A DNA stretch of 64,000 nt. Source: Annona cherimola. Taxonomy: Eukaryota; Streptophyta; Magnoliopsida; Magnoliales; Annonaceae. The translations under genes and the position numbers were made by a program. Shown here piece by piece: positions 23,000 through 35,025 of the stretch (position 1 is its first letter; every line of letters begins with the position of its first letter). The stretch lies in contig CM059972.1 of assembly GCA_030490835.1 (NCBI GenBank), positions 17,027,764-17,091,763 on the forward strand, in the 5' to 3' direction. Below the pieces are notes generated by a model. That model searched no databases. It worked only from the letters and a program-made list of their open reading frames with translations, and had not been told where the DNA came from.

Positions 23000-23730
23000 A
23001 TCTTTGACCTATTTTTCTAGTGGATCATTGTAAAGCACAAGGAGAAGATATAAAACCAAACTTGTTTCTCAGCATCTTCTACATAGGGCAAAACATCTGC
23101 TAACTTTGGGGATTTCTTTTTGGAATTCTGCCTTGTTAATTTTATATTGGGGCATTTCTTGACAAGATAATGCATCACTAGCTATTGGGCTTGGGGAATG
23201 TCAAATAGACAGCGACCTTGAGATAATGGCAAACAGACCACTGTTCGACAAAAGCATCTTATTGATATTTTTCCGCTATTCTGTAAAACCACAAACTACT
23301 GTATCTGGTAGAGTAGGTGTTTTTTTTTTTTTTTTTTTTGTTATGGAAGGTTGAGTAGTTTTGAGACAACTCGTTTAGTCTGAGAATCTCGGTAGTGGAT
23401 GACTTTGCATATGTTGGTAACATCCAAGTTGGTATTTGAAGTGACTAATTTTATTTCTCTCTTTGACGGTAAAGTAGGCTTCAAAGATCAAGAAGGCTAG
23501 CTAATATATTAAAATGAGATATGCACAAACTCAAAAAACGTCCTGGGGCTGTAGAATATGGGGGTTTTGTAACAGCATCCATTTTTTTTGTTTTTTTAAG
23601 AATATATCAGCACTCATGTTTAGATGGGAGTATTTAGACATGGTTTTGTGACTCCAATTCCTTGAAAGGCTTAATACCAGCCAGACTTCTGAAATGATCC
23701 GTCATCATGCTCCGAGAATTTAGGCTTAGC
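23000..23730. other. Spacer before duplication copy 2
   Basis: No gene seen. A poly(T) insertion with imperfect 10-bp flanks (ggtagagtag 23307-23316, ggttgagtag 23349-23358) is present. Confidence 0.4.
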
Positions 23731-24182
23731 TCTAATACTAAATCATTTCATTTTCGACATTCTTGCTTAGTGAATAAGAAACATGCAAAAGACACCGCAG
23801 TTTCAATGGTGTAATGACAGGATTCAGTTAAATTCAAAGTTCAGGCACTTTCCACTCCACTGACTAATTTGCTCGGCGACTTTACTTGATTGGGACACGT
23901 TGCACAAAATAACATGCTTAGGATTGATGCGTGAACCCATTTACTCTAACATCGATGGCGTCTCAACTGATCGAATGCAGATTTGTCATCAAAGATTCGG
24001 GGCCTTTCATTGTCTAGCAAGCCAACCACTATCGACTGTTGTGCAGGTTTGTTAGAAGTCTTCTCAAGCAGACATGGCTAACTGATTGCCCACTTGAATA
24101 ACATAGGACCACTTGTCTTTGATGATTGGATAGACTACACAGGTAGCACGACTTATTGTAGAAATTAATATGTGGGAGTTCA

Positions 24183-24490
24183 CCACATAGATTCTTTGAG
24201 TTAATTCAAATCAATGCATCAAATAAATCTAGCCCTAACAGAGTTAACACCTTACATAAAAAAGCCAATCTCAGCTGCGATTCATTGATTTAATCCAAAT
24301 CTGAGATGAAGAAGATCCATTGATTTAATCCAAATCAGATAAGAGTTAACCACATAGATTCTTTGAGTCAAATCAAATCATTGCATCAAATAAATCTAGC
24401 CCTAACACAGTTAACACCTTACATAAAAAGCACATCTCCACTGCGATTTATTGATTTCCAAATCTATGATGAAGAAGATTCATCGATTTA
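24183..24490. repeat. 167-bp imperfect tandem duplication
   Basis: The unit beginning 'accacatagattctttgag' occurs at 24183 and 24349. Both copies contain 'caaataaatctagccctaac' and 'gttaacaccttacataaaaa'. The counterpart in copy 1 (about 9440-9560) is single, so the repeat arose after the large duplication. Confidence 0.75.
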
Positions 24491-24756
24491 CAAAGCAGAG
24501 ATGATGATGATGATGAAAGAAGGAAATAGAGAGTTGTCAACTGATTCAAAATAGCATGACCTTGCTGCCAACAAAAGATCTCTATTTAATAGGGAAAGAA
24601 TATCCACATATTTCTAAAATTCTATGGCAGCTTTGGCTTGAGATTTTGGAGTTTGGGTAAATCAATTGTTTTTAGGACAAAGTACAGTTGATATGAGCTA
24701 ACTCTTTCTTGCTCCACTTTTTCATGAATTGATTACATCAAATAATGATATAAGAT

Positions 24757-24998
24757 GCCACTGAGGTCGTGTCTCAGTGGTGCAGGACATGACTTTACAA
24801 GTAGGTGGTCCTGGGTTCAAATCTCCCCCGTAGCATTTATGAAGTGGTGGCGTTGCAAGTCTCCTCAAGTTTGTGGGAGCCGTCCACCGGTGGGAAAGTT
24901 TAGAAGTAGTAGATAATTGTTAGCAAATTGTAAGAATGTCTTAGAATTTAATTGCAATACCAGTTGAGATTGTATTGTATGAATACTTATCAAAAAAA
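24757..24998 (+). mobile_element. Full-length tRNA-derived SINE
   Basis: A perfect 16-bp target duplication aataatgatataagat flanks it (24741-24756, 24999-25014). The B-box GGTTCAAATC lies near 24815. The 3' part has the shared family end 'taagaatgtcttag..ttgcaatacca.ttgaga' and closes in cttatcaaaaaaa. It resembles Au-type plant SINEs. It is the clearest intact copy of the family in the window. Confidence 0.88.
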
Positions 24999-25000
24999 AA

Positions 25001-25056
25001 TAATGATATAAGATATAAGATGTGATAAAAAAAATGATATAAGATGAGAATCTCTG
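25001..25056 (+). mobile_element. Poly(A) micro-insertion stacked on a SINE target site
   Basis: Right after the SINE at 24757, the target 'aatgatataagat' occurs once more beyond a short insert ending gataaaaaaa (third copy at about 25037-25049). A second tiny retroposon seems to have used the same site. Confidence 0.6.
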
Positions 25057-25399
25057 TCAATGAAATCCCATGTTTTGATTTCATGCTTGCTTGCTTGCAA
25101 AGAAACACATGTAAAAGATGGCCTTAAGTCCAAATTAAGGGTGCAATAACATGATTAAGTTGATTTTAAGCTGAAGCGCTTTGACTAACTCTTGGCTATT
25201 TTCTTTGATCGGGACAGTTTTGCACATTATGACATGGGAAAAAGTAATAGCTAGGTTCTAAATACAATACGTTAATTATCGATGCATAATCAATCAGCTA
25301 ATGATGATTCAACAACTAATAGTTAAGATCTCTCACTATCAGCCAGCTTAACCATGACAGATAAGCAGGCGGGTTTGTTCTCTGTCTTTTGGGCCATGC

Positions 25400-27030
25400 T
25401 TAGGTGGCTGGTAATGAACTTGATCGTGCCTCAAAATAAGTATGTATAATTATATCAAGTTACAGTTATTACTTATTACTCAAAATTATGCAAATATCAT
25501 TATTTGTTCAATTCATTGCATTGACATAAGTAAGCAGCTCAATTTGATGGGTATATCCATCTACCCGAAATTAACATTTATATTTCAATCTGTTTAATTA
25601 TTTATTTGGACAGTGTAATTAGAGTCTTTTAATCATATAATAACAATTCTATGACTGCTCAAACCTGTATTTTCATACTTCTTCTCAATTAAAATGAAGT
25701 GAAATAAATTTCTAGGTTATTAGATGATTCCTATTTTATATAATGTGGAAATTGCAATAATAAATTATATCACTATAAGAAAGCGAATATTTTGTCACGA
25801 AAAATATTATTTAGCGAGATGAATAATTATTGTTATTAAAAATTAGTTTTTGGTGACAATAGTACAATGAATATTTAAAAAATAATCTTTTATGCTCAAA
25901 TTTTATTACTAAAAGCATGAATTTTAGACCGCAACAAAGTTCTTTCTACGCAGCTATTTTTTACTTATGGAAACTAAGGTCCCACAATTGAATATTGTAA
26001 AAATAATCTTTTATGCTCAAATTTTGTTACTAAAAGCATGACTTTTAGATCGCAACAAAGTTTTTTCGATATTGCTATACAGAAAGTGAGCTCCAACCTT
26101 CATGTTACGGAAGACAATTGCTCCCGTTTTACACGGAGTGTAATTTGAACTTTCAGGGAGGCCATGAAAGCCGCTATCCCTGGCTATACTTGATTGGTTG
26201 CATGTAGCTAATTTTTTGGTTGTATATAACATATATTTTTTATGAGAACCATATAATATATATTTAGTTACATCAGATGTACTTTAACTATAATTAATTA
26301 ATTGATTTACTAGAAATACTAGTCACTTTTGGGTTATAGCTATTGGTTAAATATGACTACTTTTTACATTAAATGCAACTTGTTATTATACTATAACAAA
26401 TTTTAATTTTTGACAACTAAGATTTTCTTGTTAAAGAGTAAAATGTGATTGCTTTGCCAATACTTTATAGCATATGTCAAATGGCAACTATTAAGAATTT
26501 TTTTTGTTACTAATGGTTCGTGATTTTTATGTTTAGTCAATTAAATTTTGATTTGATTACCAAAACAATATCACCATAAATGTACTTTTTTGTATTTTTA
26601 AAATTTGACTAGAGATTCTACAACTTTCACTTTAAAGGTTGGTCTAGCATATAGCTAGCTAGGTGAAAGGTTAAATAAACTGTAATTTTTAGTATTTTTA
26701 ATTGAAATATTTTCTCGTTATAGAGCTACTATTAAAGAATGTAATAAACTTTAATAAAGAAGCATCATTCCAATATTCGTTAATTTTAATTCTGTTTATC
26801 CTACAAAATTACCTAGTAATCTACTTGCTTTGTCCAAATCACTGAGGATACAATTCAACCAATAATCTCTTCATCTTCCAGCGCAGCGTCTTACCACACG
26901 GATACAAAAATGATATTCCTACCTAGTTCTCAACAAACCATAGTACACCTATTATTTCTTGCCATTTATAGACTGTGCTTTTCAACTTGAAGTCATGGAA
27001 ATTGCTCATATCCGTTTCTTGTATTTATCT
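25400..27030. other. AT-rich DNA without a gene
   Basis: No coding region. The segments 25840-25940 and 25960-26060 repeat 'aataatcttttatgctcaaattt' in part and 'actaaaagcatga', an old local duplication. The minus frame 26017-26232 is unsupported. Confidence 0.4.
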
Positions 27031-27041
27031 CCTGGTATTTT

Positions 27042-27245
27042 TTTTGAATGTGTATTTATAATATTTTTAATCAACTTAACTGATATTATAATTAAGCTCT
27101 GAGACATTCTTATATATTTCTTACATTATTCTAACAAATATCTAACAATATCAGCAATTCTCAATACGGTGGACACTCCCACCGTACTAACAAGGAGACT
27201 ACTTGCCACTCACATCTGCTGGTTCGAATGACGTAATGCCGTACC
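27042..27245 (-). mobile_element. SINE, minus orientation
   Basis: Poly(T) at the left, then the inverted family 3' end ('gagacattcttatata', 'taattaagctctgagac'). The inverted B-box region 'tggttcgaatgac' is at about 27221. The flanks ctggtatttt (27032-27041) and ttggtatttt (27246-27255) match at 9 of 10. Confidence 0.75.
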
Positions 27246-27627
27246 TTGGTATTTTGGCTTTTCTTTTGTTCTACAAATATTTATTAGCTAGATGGGTACT
27301 TTTTTATGGATAAATATCTTTATTCCTGAGAATTAGACAAGCTAGCTAGCTACTTGAAATGATTAAAGTTGTAATATTGGTTATCGCCAAATTAAATGTA
27401 TATCCTTACATATAGAACATGAATTTTGGCTGCAAATACTTGTATGTAGGTAGATATAAAAATGACTGTCTAGCTAATTCACTGCTTAAAAGATTATTGC
27501 ATTTGACTAAACTACATGTCATTTTTGGAATTTTTGCATTTATTTGCTTATTAATAAATATGACCGCATATGATATTACTTGTAACTTAAATTTGATAAT
27601 AAAAAGGCACACATAAAGATTAGTTCT

Positions 27628-27890
27628 TTAAGCTATCGCACTTGTGGTGTGGTGGTAAGCTCAGTTGCTTCCTAGTGGGATGGTACGGCTTCGATTCGTG
27701 GTGGCGTTATTGTCTACCTTATATATGAGGGTCCCTCAAGGGATTTTTTGGAAGCATAGTTAGTAGTGTCTCCTTATGAAAAAATAGGAAAAAAGAAAGA
27801 AATTTGTAAGAATTTCTAGGGAAAACTATAAGAATGTTCGAGAGTGTGTGATTGTAATACCAATTGAGATGAATGTAAAATAGTAATACT
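27628..27890 (+). mobile_element. SINE, plus orientation
   Basis: The tRNA-like head has 'gtggtggtaagctcagttg' (A-box region) and 'gcttcgattcgtgg' (B-box region). The tail has 'tataagaatgttcgagag' and 'gtaataccaattgagatg', as in the other copies. The flanking duplication is not clear. Confidence 0.65.
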
Positions 27891-28930
27891 GACATGATAT
27901 ACCCACATAGTTTAATGCTAATTGCTGATATATTATATTGTTTCACGAATTGCATATTATCCATATAATGTTTCATCAAAATTGCTTGCATACTTATGTT
28001 TAACGACAGACATTTAATAGAAGTACATGGGTTGTTAAATAAAAGGGTAATTTACAGATATACCCACTTGTTTGATGTTCATTGCTGATATATCCATATT
28101 GTTTCACAAATTGCATATTGGGTAATAGTTATATGCACTTGGGTGCACTTAGGTCCAGTGCACCTAAGTGCATTTAACCTTTTTTTATTTTTTAAATTTT
28201 TTTTCATAAAAGTGTTAATCTAATTGTATTTTAATCTAACATGTATATCATTTTTGATCTTTTGGAGTTTTAAAAATTAGTGGAATTTTAATAATTTAGA
28301 ATTACTAAAATGTCATTGATTTTTAAAAATTAAAATATATTTAAAAAATATTTAAAAATGGTAAAAATTGATATACATGTTAAATGCACTTCGATAAAAA
28401 ATAAAAAATGGGTATTTTGCACTCAAGTGCACCGAAGCTAAGTGCACGCCGGTGCGTACTATCAAAACCCTTGCATATTATCTCCATAAAGTTTCGCCAA
28501 AATTTCTTGCGTACCAATGAGATCTCTTTGTAGTCAAAAACTGTTAATGCGTGCATTAAAATTTTGAATAATGACATAAATGACCCTATTTAAAGCTATA
28601 TTAAAATCTCGCAGTTTATAAAACACTCAGTTGTGCGGGTGAAAGGGGTCTACCTGAGATGGCTTGTTAGTAGTTAATATGGGTATGCAAACAATTTTGG
28701 TAAAACTTTACGAGGGTAATATGCAATTCTTGAAATAATGTGGGTATATCATTAATTAACGTTAAACTAAGTAGGTATATCATTAAATTATATTTTTTTA
28801 TTTAACAGACTTTCACATGGGTACGCAAGCAATGTTGATGAAATTTTGTAAGAGTAATATGCAATTCATGAAATAATGTGGATATATCAGTAATTAACAT
28901 CAACTGAATGGATATATCTACATATTATCA
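27890..28930. mobile_element. Foldback element interrupted by a nested MITE
   Basis: Repeated inverted motifs such as 'atacccacatagttt', 'cacgaattgcatatt' and 'atgcaattcatgaaataatg' are the same as in the palindromic element at 47327-47756. A Mutator-like MITE (28120-28470) is inserted inside. The outer limits are approximate. Confidence 0.55.
28120..28470. mobile_element. Mutator-like MITE, 'gtgcac' end type, nested
   Basis: A perfect 9-bp target duplication ttgcatatt flanks it (28111-28119, 28471-28479). Ends gggtaatagttatatgcac and gggttttgatagtacgcac (read inward). The inner arms have the common core ('aaaaatggtaaaaattgata'). Confidence 0.88.
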
Positions 28931-29186
28931 AAAATATATATTAATTTGGTGCGGCATTACAATGCGAGCGGTGCGGCTGATCTGCTTTTCTTGCTCGGGA
29001 AAATTCCAATGCACCGTTCAGCAAGGACAACAACAACAAAACCCTCTTTGGATGGTTTAGAGCAACGTCTCACCTTCACAAGAAACAGCTTGCTTCCTCT
29101 GCTATGTGATGGTATGTGTTGAGAAAGCGACAAATGATCGGCAGTAGAACAGTTACCATGGTCAGACCGGTTTAATGGCTTTTCCG

Positions 29187-29239
29187 CATTTGTGTCTACT
29201 TTTTTTTTTTTTTTTTGATGAAACACATTTGTGTCTACT
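29187..29239 (-). mobile_element. Poly(T) micro-retroposon
   Basis: The 14-bp target catttgtgtctact is perfectly duplicated (29187-29200, 29226-29239) around a 25-bp insert of T16 and gatgaaaca. Confidence 0.82.
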
Positions 29240-29309
29240 TGACATATCTTATATTGGCAAAATGGGTAATTAGGGCCGTATATGAATTGAAGTTGAGGAG
29301 GTACTATTG

Positions 29310-29430
29310 GTTACATGTCGTTAGCGGTCGTTATGAGATTGGTAGTGTGTTGTTGTTGAAACGTAGCATTCATGTCACAGCTCTCGGTGCAAAATCCAAG
29401 AACACGTGATACCAACGTTAACGAGGACAA
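29310..29430. promoter_or_regulatory. Conserved non-coding block with CACGTG, copy 2
   Basis: Counterpart of 11215-11320: 'aacgtagcattca', 'ccaagaacacgtgat' and 'caacgtta' are kept, with CACGTG at 29403-29408. It lies about 3.6 kb downstream of the MYB copy 2 stop. Confidence 0.45.
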
Positions 29431-29509
29431 ATTAAGCTACGGCACGTTCTAAAGGTTCCAGATGTTGCAGTAGAGCGCCCTGTGGGCGTATATAATAAGG
29501 CTATGCTTA

Positions 29510-29990
29510 TATGAAATCTCTCCTCCATAATTCTATTCATTTTTACATTTTTGATAATTAATAAGAAATTCCCTTCATCTATTGTATTTAGTATTATTTA
29601 TATTATCATAAAAAATTTATTTATTTAATATAATTGTGTATGAACCCGTTTGGAAAATTATAAAATTAAAGTAATAAAATAGCTTAGTACTGAATATCAA
29701 TTTTGAAATTATATTTTTCAACATCTAAATCTTCTAAAACATAACTATTATATAAATAAATAATTTTATGAAATATTATTACATTCTAATATATATATAT
29801 GAATGAATTTAAGGATTTTTCATAATTCGAATGTAAATATATGTTTAAGAAAATGTGGTTCATATACATCTTTAATTTCAATGAAACATGTTCACTTAAT
29901 TAATTAAATGATTTTAAATACAATAGATAGAGTAAAATTTTTAATTATCAAGATATTAAAAATATAATGGATTGTATGGAACTTCCAACC
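29510..29990. mobile_element. Long-stem MITE, family with 'cttcatc.attgtatt' arms
   Basis: The left arm 'cttcatctattgtatttag' and the right arm 'aaatacaatagatagagta' are inverted. The interior order of motifs ('taataaaat', 'caacatctaa', 'attctaatatatat') recurs in copies near 43190, 44225, 53260, 55160 and 56950, and inverted near 50810. Non-coding. Confidence 0.65.
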
Positions 29991-30191
29991 CCAGCCCATT
30001 ACAACATGCATGTTTTAGAGATTAAGTTTCATATGCCTTAATTACACATGTCATTACCAGAAATTTTTAATTTTGGGAATCACTTCAGCGATAATGTATG
30101 TGCATCGTATAAATGATTCAGGATCAATCCAACAGCTGCACGTAGCTTAACTCATTTAATTCTCCTGCCATAATTAACACTGCACATGGAT

Positions 30192-31398
30192 TAGGGGTGT
30201 AAATCGGGTCGGGTTGACTCGGGTTGGGACAAATACAACCCTAACCCACCTTGTAAAATCTCAACCCAACCCTACTTTTCATACCTTAACCCAATCCTAT
30301 TTCAACCCATCTCAAATCGGTTCGGTTCGGGTTAGAAATCGGGCTAATAGATTACACATATTATCAATGTTAGTTAAGCTTTTGTTCACCCAAATTTCTA
30401 AAATAATAAAAAAGCAATGATAATTATAAAAAAATAAGTACTAAAAAGTTCTACGTAACTCAAAAGTGGAGGATAAGTTTTGTAATTGATTTATTTTTTT
30501 GCTTTTGTATTCTTTGAGCAATTGTGTCCCCTGCAAGTCAAAAAGTGAAAGCCAAGTAAAAGTATTACAGTAAATTATGCAAAATGAAAAAACGAATATC
30601 ATAGTCTTACTTATATTTTTAGTTGGCTTCCAATCAAAGTTACAAACATCTCAAATTCCCAATTGACCTGTTCGTTATTTCAAATCACCAATGCAGGCGA
30701 ACATCTAAACAACCTATTTACAATGCAATATAGGGTATGTTTGGCAATTGAAAGAAAAAGTCAATTAAAATTTTTCAATCTAAAACTTTTCACTCTCTAC
30801 AATTATCATATTTTTAACTATCATATTTTTTAATTATTTTTTTACATTTTCCTATACAACTACCCTACTTTTCAATCATTTATATAAAACTATCCACACA
30901 ACTAACCTATCTATTTTAACTTTATTATCTTTATTACTCATCATTACCCCTATCATATCACATCAGTTGATAACTTTTACTCTCCACAACTTTTCATCGA
31001 AAGTTTTATTCATTACCAAACACACTTATAACCAAATATCCAAACATAATTTCATAACTAATTAACCAAATATATTTCCAAACCAAATAAATTAAAAAAA
31101 CATTTCACAACTAAATTGTCAAACATATTTCCAAACTCCACACAATTTTATTTAAATATCCAAACAACATAAATGAAATACACACTTATAAACATATCAA
31201 AATACATATCTTATGAATTCGGGTTGGTTCGGGTCGGGTTGACCGACCCCCTAACCCGGCTCAACCCGATTTTGAAAATCGGGTCGGGCTGAACCCGATT
31301 TTCAAAAACCAAAATTTCAAAATATCAACCCAACCATGGTATAAATCGGTCCGGGTTGATGCGGGCTCGGGTTGAACCCGACCCTATTTACACCCCTA
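30192..31398. mobile_element. Non-autonomous hAT element
   Basis: It starts TAGGGGTGTAAA and ends TTTACACCCCTA. A perfect 8-bp target duplication acatggat flanks it (30184-30191, 31399-31406), diagnostic for hAT. Both subterminal regions are rich in 'cgggttgg/gggtcggg' motifs. No transposase. A smaller MITE (30733-31026) is nested inside. The frame 30214-30420 is a by-product of the terminal repeats. Confidence 0.9.
30733..31026. mobile_element. Small MITE nested in the hAT element
   Basis: Ends gggtatgtttggcaa and ttaccaaacacac are inverted, and a tata direct repeat flanks it. Same family as 51312-51602. Confidence 0.7.
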
Positions 31399-31929
31399 AC
31401 ATGGATTAAACCGATCGTGGCTTCCATATTTTATTATTTTTTATGGGTGGTTCGAAATTCCAATATCAGTCCTAACTAACGGCCCTACCTCATCTGGGGG
31501 ACTTAAATATTACAAAGGTAACATGATAAATGTTATGTGGTAAAAATTAGTATTTGCTTCCAATATAAACGAAATAGACACTTTTGATTAATTTAAAATC
31601 TATTTATTCTTGAGTTTGTAATTATATATGTTTACGTAATCGATTAATTTTTTTACTTTAAATTTATTTTTTTGATTTTGTTATTAATCCTCTTAAAACC
31701 GTTTTATTTCATTTATATAAGAAAAATAATTTTATAGCGCCAATCTTAAATGTTAAGCTGAAGAAGTCAATTTTAAGTATGTTATATTATAATAATGTTT
31801 ATAAAATTATTTAAATATACAACTTTTATAAATCTTAGAACTAAATATATTTGCATCAAAATAATTTTAAAAAATTTATCAGGAGGTTGAACAGTGAAGA
31901 CCTCAATTTCATTACGGGTAGGGACTATA

Positions 31930-32260
31930 TATTCGCAACACAAGAAATTTGATCGTTTGCAATCACTAATTAGCCTCAAAAGATCGAAAGGTTCAAATTT
32001 TGCTGCTAAGAGCTCTTAAAAGACATTTGGCTGCAAATGCACTGTTTACATATATGCATTTTTTGCAGGCTAAAATTTATTTATTTGTTTATTTGTGATG
32101 AAATTGCATGTTAAAATTTATTTGGTTACAAAAGCTTATTATAAACGGTTAAATTTTTCTTCGCAAACAGTAATTGACAACAAACATACGGTTGCTTGCC
32201 AATAGTGATTATAACGAAACGAAGGAGGAAAAAAAAATGAATTTTCTTGTAGGGCCATCT
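31930..32260. mobile_element. CACTA-like MITE
   Basis: The left end acacaagaaatttgat pairs with the right end atgaattttcttgtag. The interior has repeated 'tttgcaa' and 'ggctgcaaatg'. Non-coding. Confidence 0.45.
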
Positions 32261-33001
32261 ATTTCAATATCGTACATGCAGAACTCAACTAACCTCAAGA
32301 TGAACGTAGCTCGGCCTACGAACACTTGAAAATTCGCCAAGGATGTTGAGGCTTCTGATCATCATTCAATCTCCATTTTGGGGGGCTACACATTTTGGAC
32401 TTGCTATCATCATAGGCCAAAAACAATAGAATATGGTCTATCAAGTGCATGTGTCCAAACAGCTGGTAATTAAACCAACAGCAAGTGCCAGAGAACATAT
32501 TAGTTAACAACATTAATTACACGAGGATTCTTGATATCATTAATTACATGAAGGTTCTCACATCTGTTTCATCAACTCTGCCTAGCTATTCTAGCACCAT
32601 CATTGATGGCTGTGTGTTATACATATGTTCCTGATTTTCCAACGTTAATACTTTTACATTTTCTGTCCTCTCCATCCTTTGGACCGGTGGAACTCACATT
32701 AAGGCACCTGATCAACTGATCCGAACCATCCATCATCTTGGCACTGGGCGTTGTTCAAAATCCCAAATGCTGAACTAACGATCTCCAACCACTACATGCA
32801 TGGTTGCTTACGTGATGGAAGTTTCCTACGGTTAATTCTCATCTACGTTCAGTACTAGCCAGCTAGCTAATGGTTGGCACTTGGCGTCGTCCTTTCTCCT
32901 GTGCAGACGTGCAATTCATATGCATTATCTGTGTGAACCTATATCTCCTCTCTGTCTCTCTGATTTTTGTTAAATCATTAGATAATTCTATCCGTCGTTA
33001 A

Positions 33002-35025
33002 TTAGTCAGTGTTTCCCACCCTAAGGAAATCTATGAAGTGATTGCCAGACTTTTGCGGCTGCTCCATATCCTTCTTTGTGCTGCTCTCATCTCTTCTTGA
33101 ATGCTCCCTCCAATCCTCATCCTTTGAATCCGTGTCAACTTGGAGAAAATCATAGAATTCAATTGGGTTTTCTCTGTCTGAAGCTGTTTCCATGTGAAGA
33201 AAGAGTGAGAACATGGATCATCAGTAGTACCTTTTTGTTTTTTTTTGATAAAAAGATGATCAGTAGTACTTGTATGCAACATGAATGGTACATAAAAATG
33301 GAACTAGCAATATGGACAACACGCAACCAACATGCATATGCGTATACGTTCGCATGGCGTCTTCATTAGGTGGCTCACCCTGCAATTACTCATTTCTTGT
33401 AAAACAATGTGATCGTCCCTTAACAACCGCTACAAGAAATTTTCTTTGACTGTAGCGACACTATCAGCTTCAAATAATTAAATATTGCTGCATATACCTT
33501 CTTGTCGCTGCAACTATGTATTTGCAGCTAAATCATGGCTGTTTTGCAAAATTCATGTTGTGACATTTGAAGAAATGCAGCGATTTTTCTGAACTCAAGA
33601 ATGTCATATGCAGCCAAATTTTCCGCTGGATATAACATTGTAGGCAGCTACATCTGTTTTGTAGTAAATGATGTTAAAACTTGTCGCATAGGTGGCTGCC
33701 TTTACTGTGTTTATGCAGCACATGTGTGTTTAGATGCAAAAAAAAGTTGTTATACATGATAACCTTGTTGCAATGAATCCATCAGTTAGTATCAATTTTC
33801 TATTTTCTATTGGTATCTTTAGTTTCATAGAATTATAAGAAAGGCATGTAGTTGGTACGATCGAGAAGATATCTATCGGTAGATTAAATACATGAAATTG
33901 ACTGTAACCAATCAACGGTTGAAGATGATGAATTGATGACAAGGATTGGATAATCATCAAGAACTTGTGATCCACTTCCACAAATTTTTTTCAGCAACGA
34001 TATTGACAATCAATATCGTCGATGATACTCTGGTTAATATCATCGACAACGAAATTTGGCATTAATGTTGGTGCACCACCAATAGCTTACAGTAACGATA
34101 TTTATAACCATTATATATCAAATAATATTTGTTCTAATATACGAGAGGATATCTAGGCCATGGTCGAAGCTCATAGAACTTAACAATCACAAAAGCACTT
34201 AGCAGGGACAACTTTTTCTTACCTTGGTGCAACTTTGGACAGTGACCCCCCATCTGAGGGTATAACTGTTGGAGACTCTGGAGATGATGATGACTATGTA
34301 AGGAGGGCTCCCCTCTTCTTCTATAGTACTTCTCCATCAACGAAGAAAGGCTACTTGATTCGGAGCTGGTGCATGCACCTCGCTCAGTTGCTGGCTCCCC
34401 ATCCTTGATCATCAACAACATGCTTTGAGAAGCCCTCTTAGCTAGAAACCTGGATCTCTCTCTACTCTTCCGAGCCATGATCACATGCCAATGGTTCTTC
34501 ACCGCGTTGTCTGTTCTTCCGGGAAACAGACGTGCAATGGCTGCCCATCTATTTCCGTGGACACGATGAGATGCAAGAAGCCGTTCTTCCTCCTCCTCGG
34601 TAAATGGACTTCGATTGATTCTTGGGTCCAACTGATTAAACCACCTTAGCCTGCAACTTTTCCCTACAGATGAAAATTAGAGAGAGAGAGAGAGATCGTT
34701 TCAGATGATAGCCAATTAATATGGAAAATTAGCAAAAGAAGAGATCATTCTCATGTAGAAAGCAAATAGCAAGAAATTCAATCCATTTTACACATCCAGG
34801 TAAAGAGGTCTCACCAACCAAAAAAATGTCCATAAGCCCACCTAAATCCTATCTTACCAAAGCATAGATATTTTTCGTATGCATATATGGATTTTCTACC
34901 AATATCTCACCTGATCTTCCTTGAAGCTTTTCTGCGATGGCATTCCAGTTGTGTGGACCATACCTCTCGACTAGCTCTTTGAGTTTCTCATCTTCAGCTG
35001 GTCGCCAATGGCCTCTGGTACACAT
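33002..35025 (-). CDS. R2R3-MYB transcription factor, subgroup 21 (copy 2)
   Basis: Exons 34911-35025, 34223-34663 and 33002-33177; introns 247 and 1045 bp, GT..AG, both phase 1 as in copy 1. The 732-nt CDS gives 243 residues. Exon 1 differs from copy 1 only at two residues (KELVERY for KDLVKRY), and R3 up to MARK is identical, with Trp 7/27/46 and Phe59/Trp78/Trp97 intact. The C-terminal half differs more: the segment 105-185 is ten residues shorter and His/Leu-rich, but EFYDFL and a terminal HFIDFLRVG motif remain. The codon across exons 2/3 gives Asp here and Gly in copy 1. No stop or frameshift, so both copies look functional. The likely role is DNA binding in the nucleus, perhaps with partly divergent partners. 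Intron 2 has a CACTA-like MITE and a micro-retroposon. Confidence 0.93.
33216..33269 (-). mobile_element. Poly(T) micro-retroposon in MYB copy 2 intron 2
   Basis: The 15-bp flanks gatcatcagtagtac and gatgatcagtagtac (14 of 15 identical) enclose a 24-bp T-rich insert with gataaaaa. It sits about 40 bp from the exon 3 acceptor, so it may influence the branch-point or pyrimidine region. Confidence 0.7.
33429..33665. mobile_element. CACTA-like MITE in MYB copy 2 intron 2
   Basis: The left end gctacaagaaattttc pairs with the right end ctgttttgtagt. The interior has 'gcagc' and 'tttgcagct' motifs. Absent from the copy 1 intron. Part of the reason copy 2 intron 2 is longer. Confidence 0.5.

Noticed and set aside
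30214..30420. 68-codon plus frame
   Set aside because: Made of the hAT subterminal repeat sequence.
33031..33369. Frames overlapping MYB copy 2 exon 3
   Set aside because: Alternative frames of the exon and intron; the paralogue supports the spliced MYB model.
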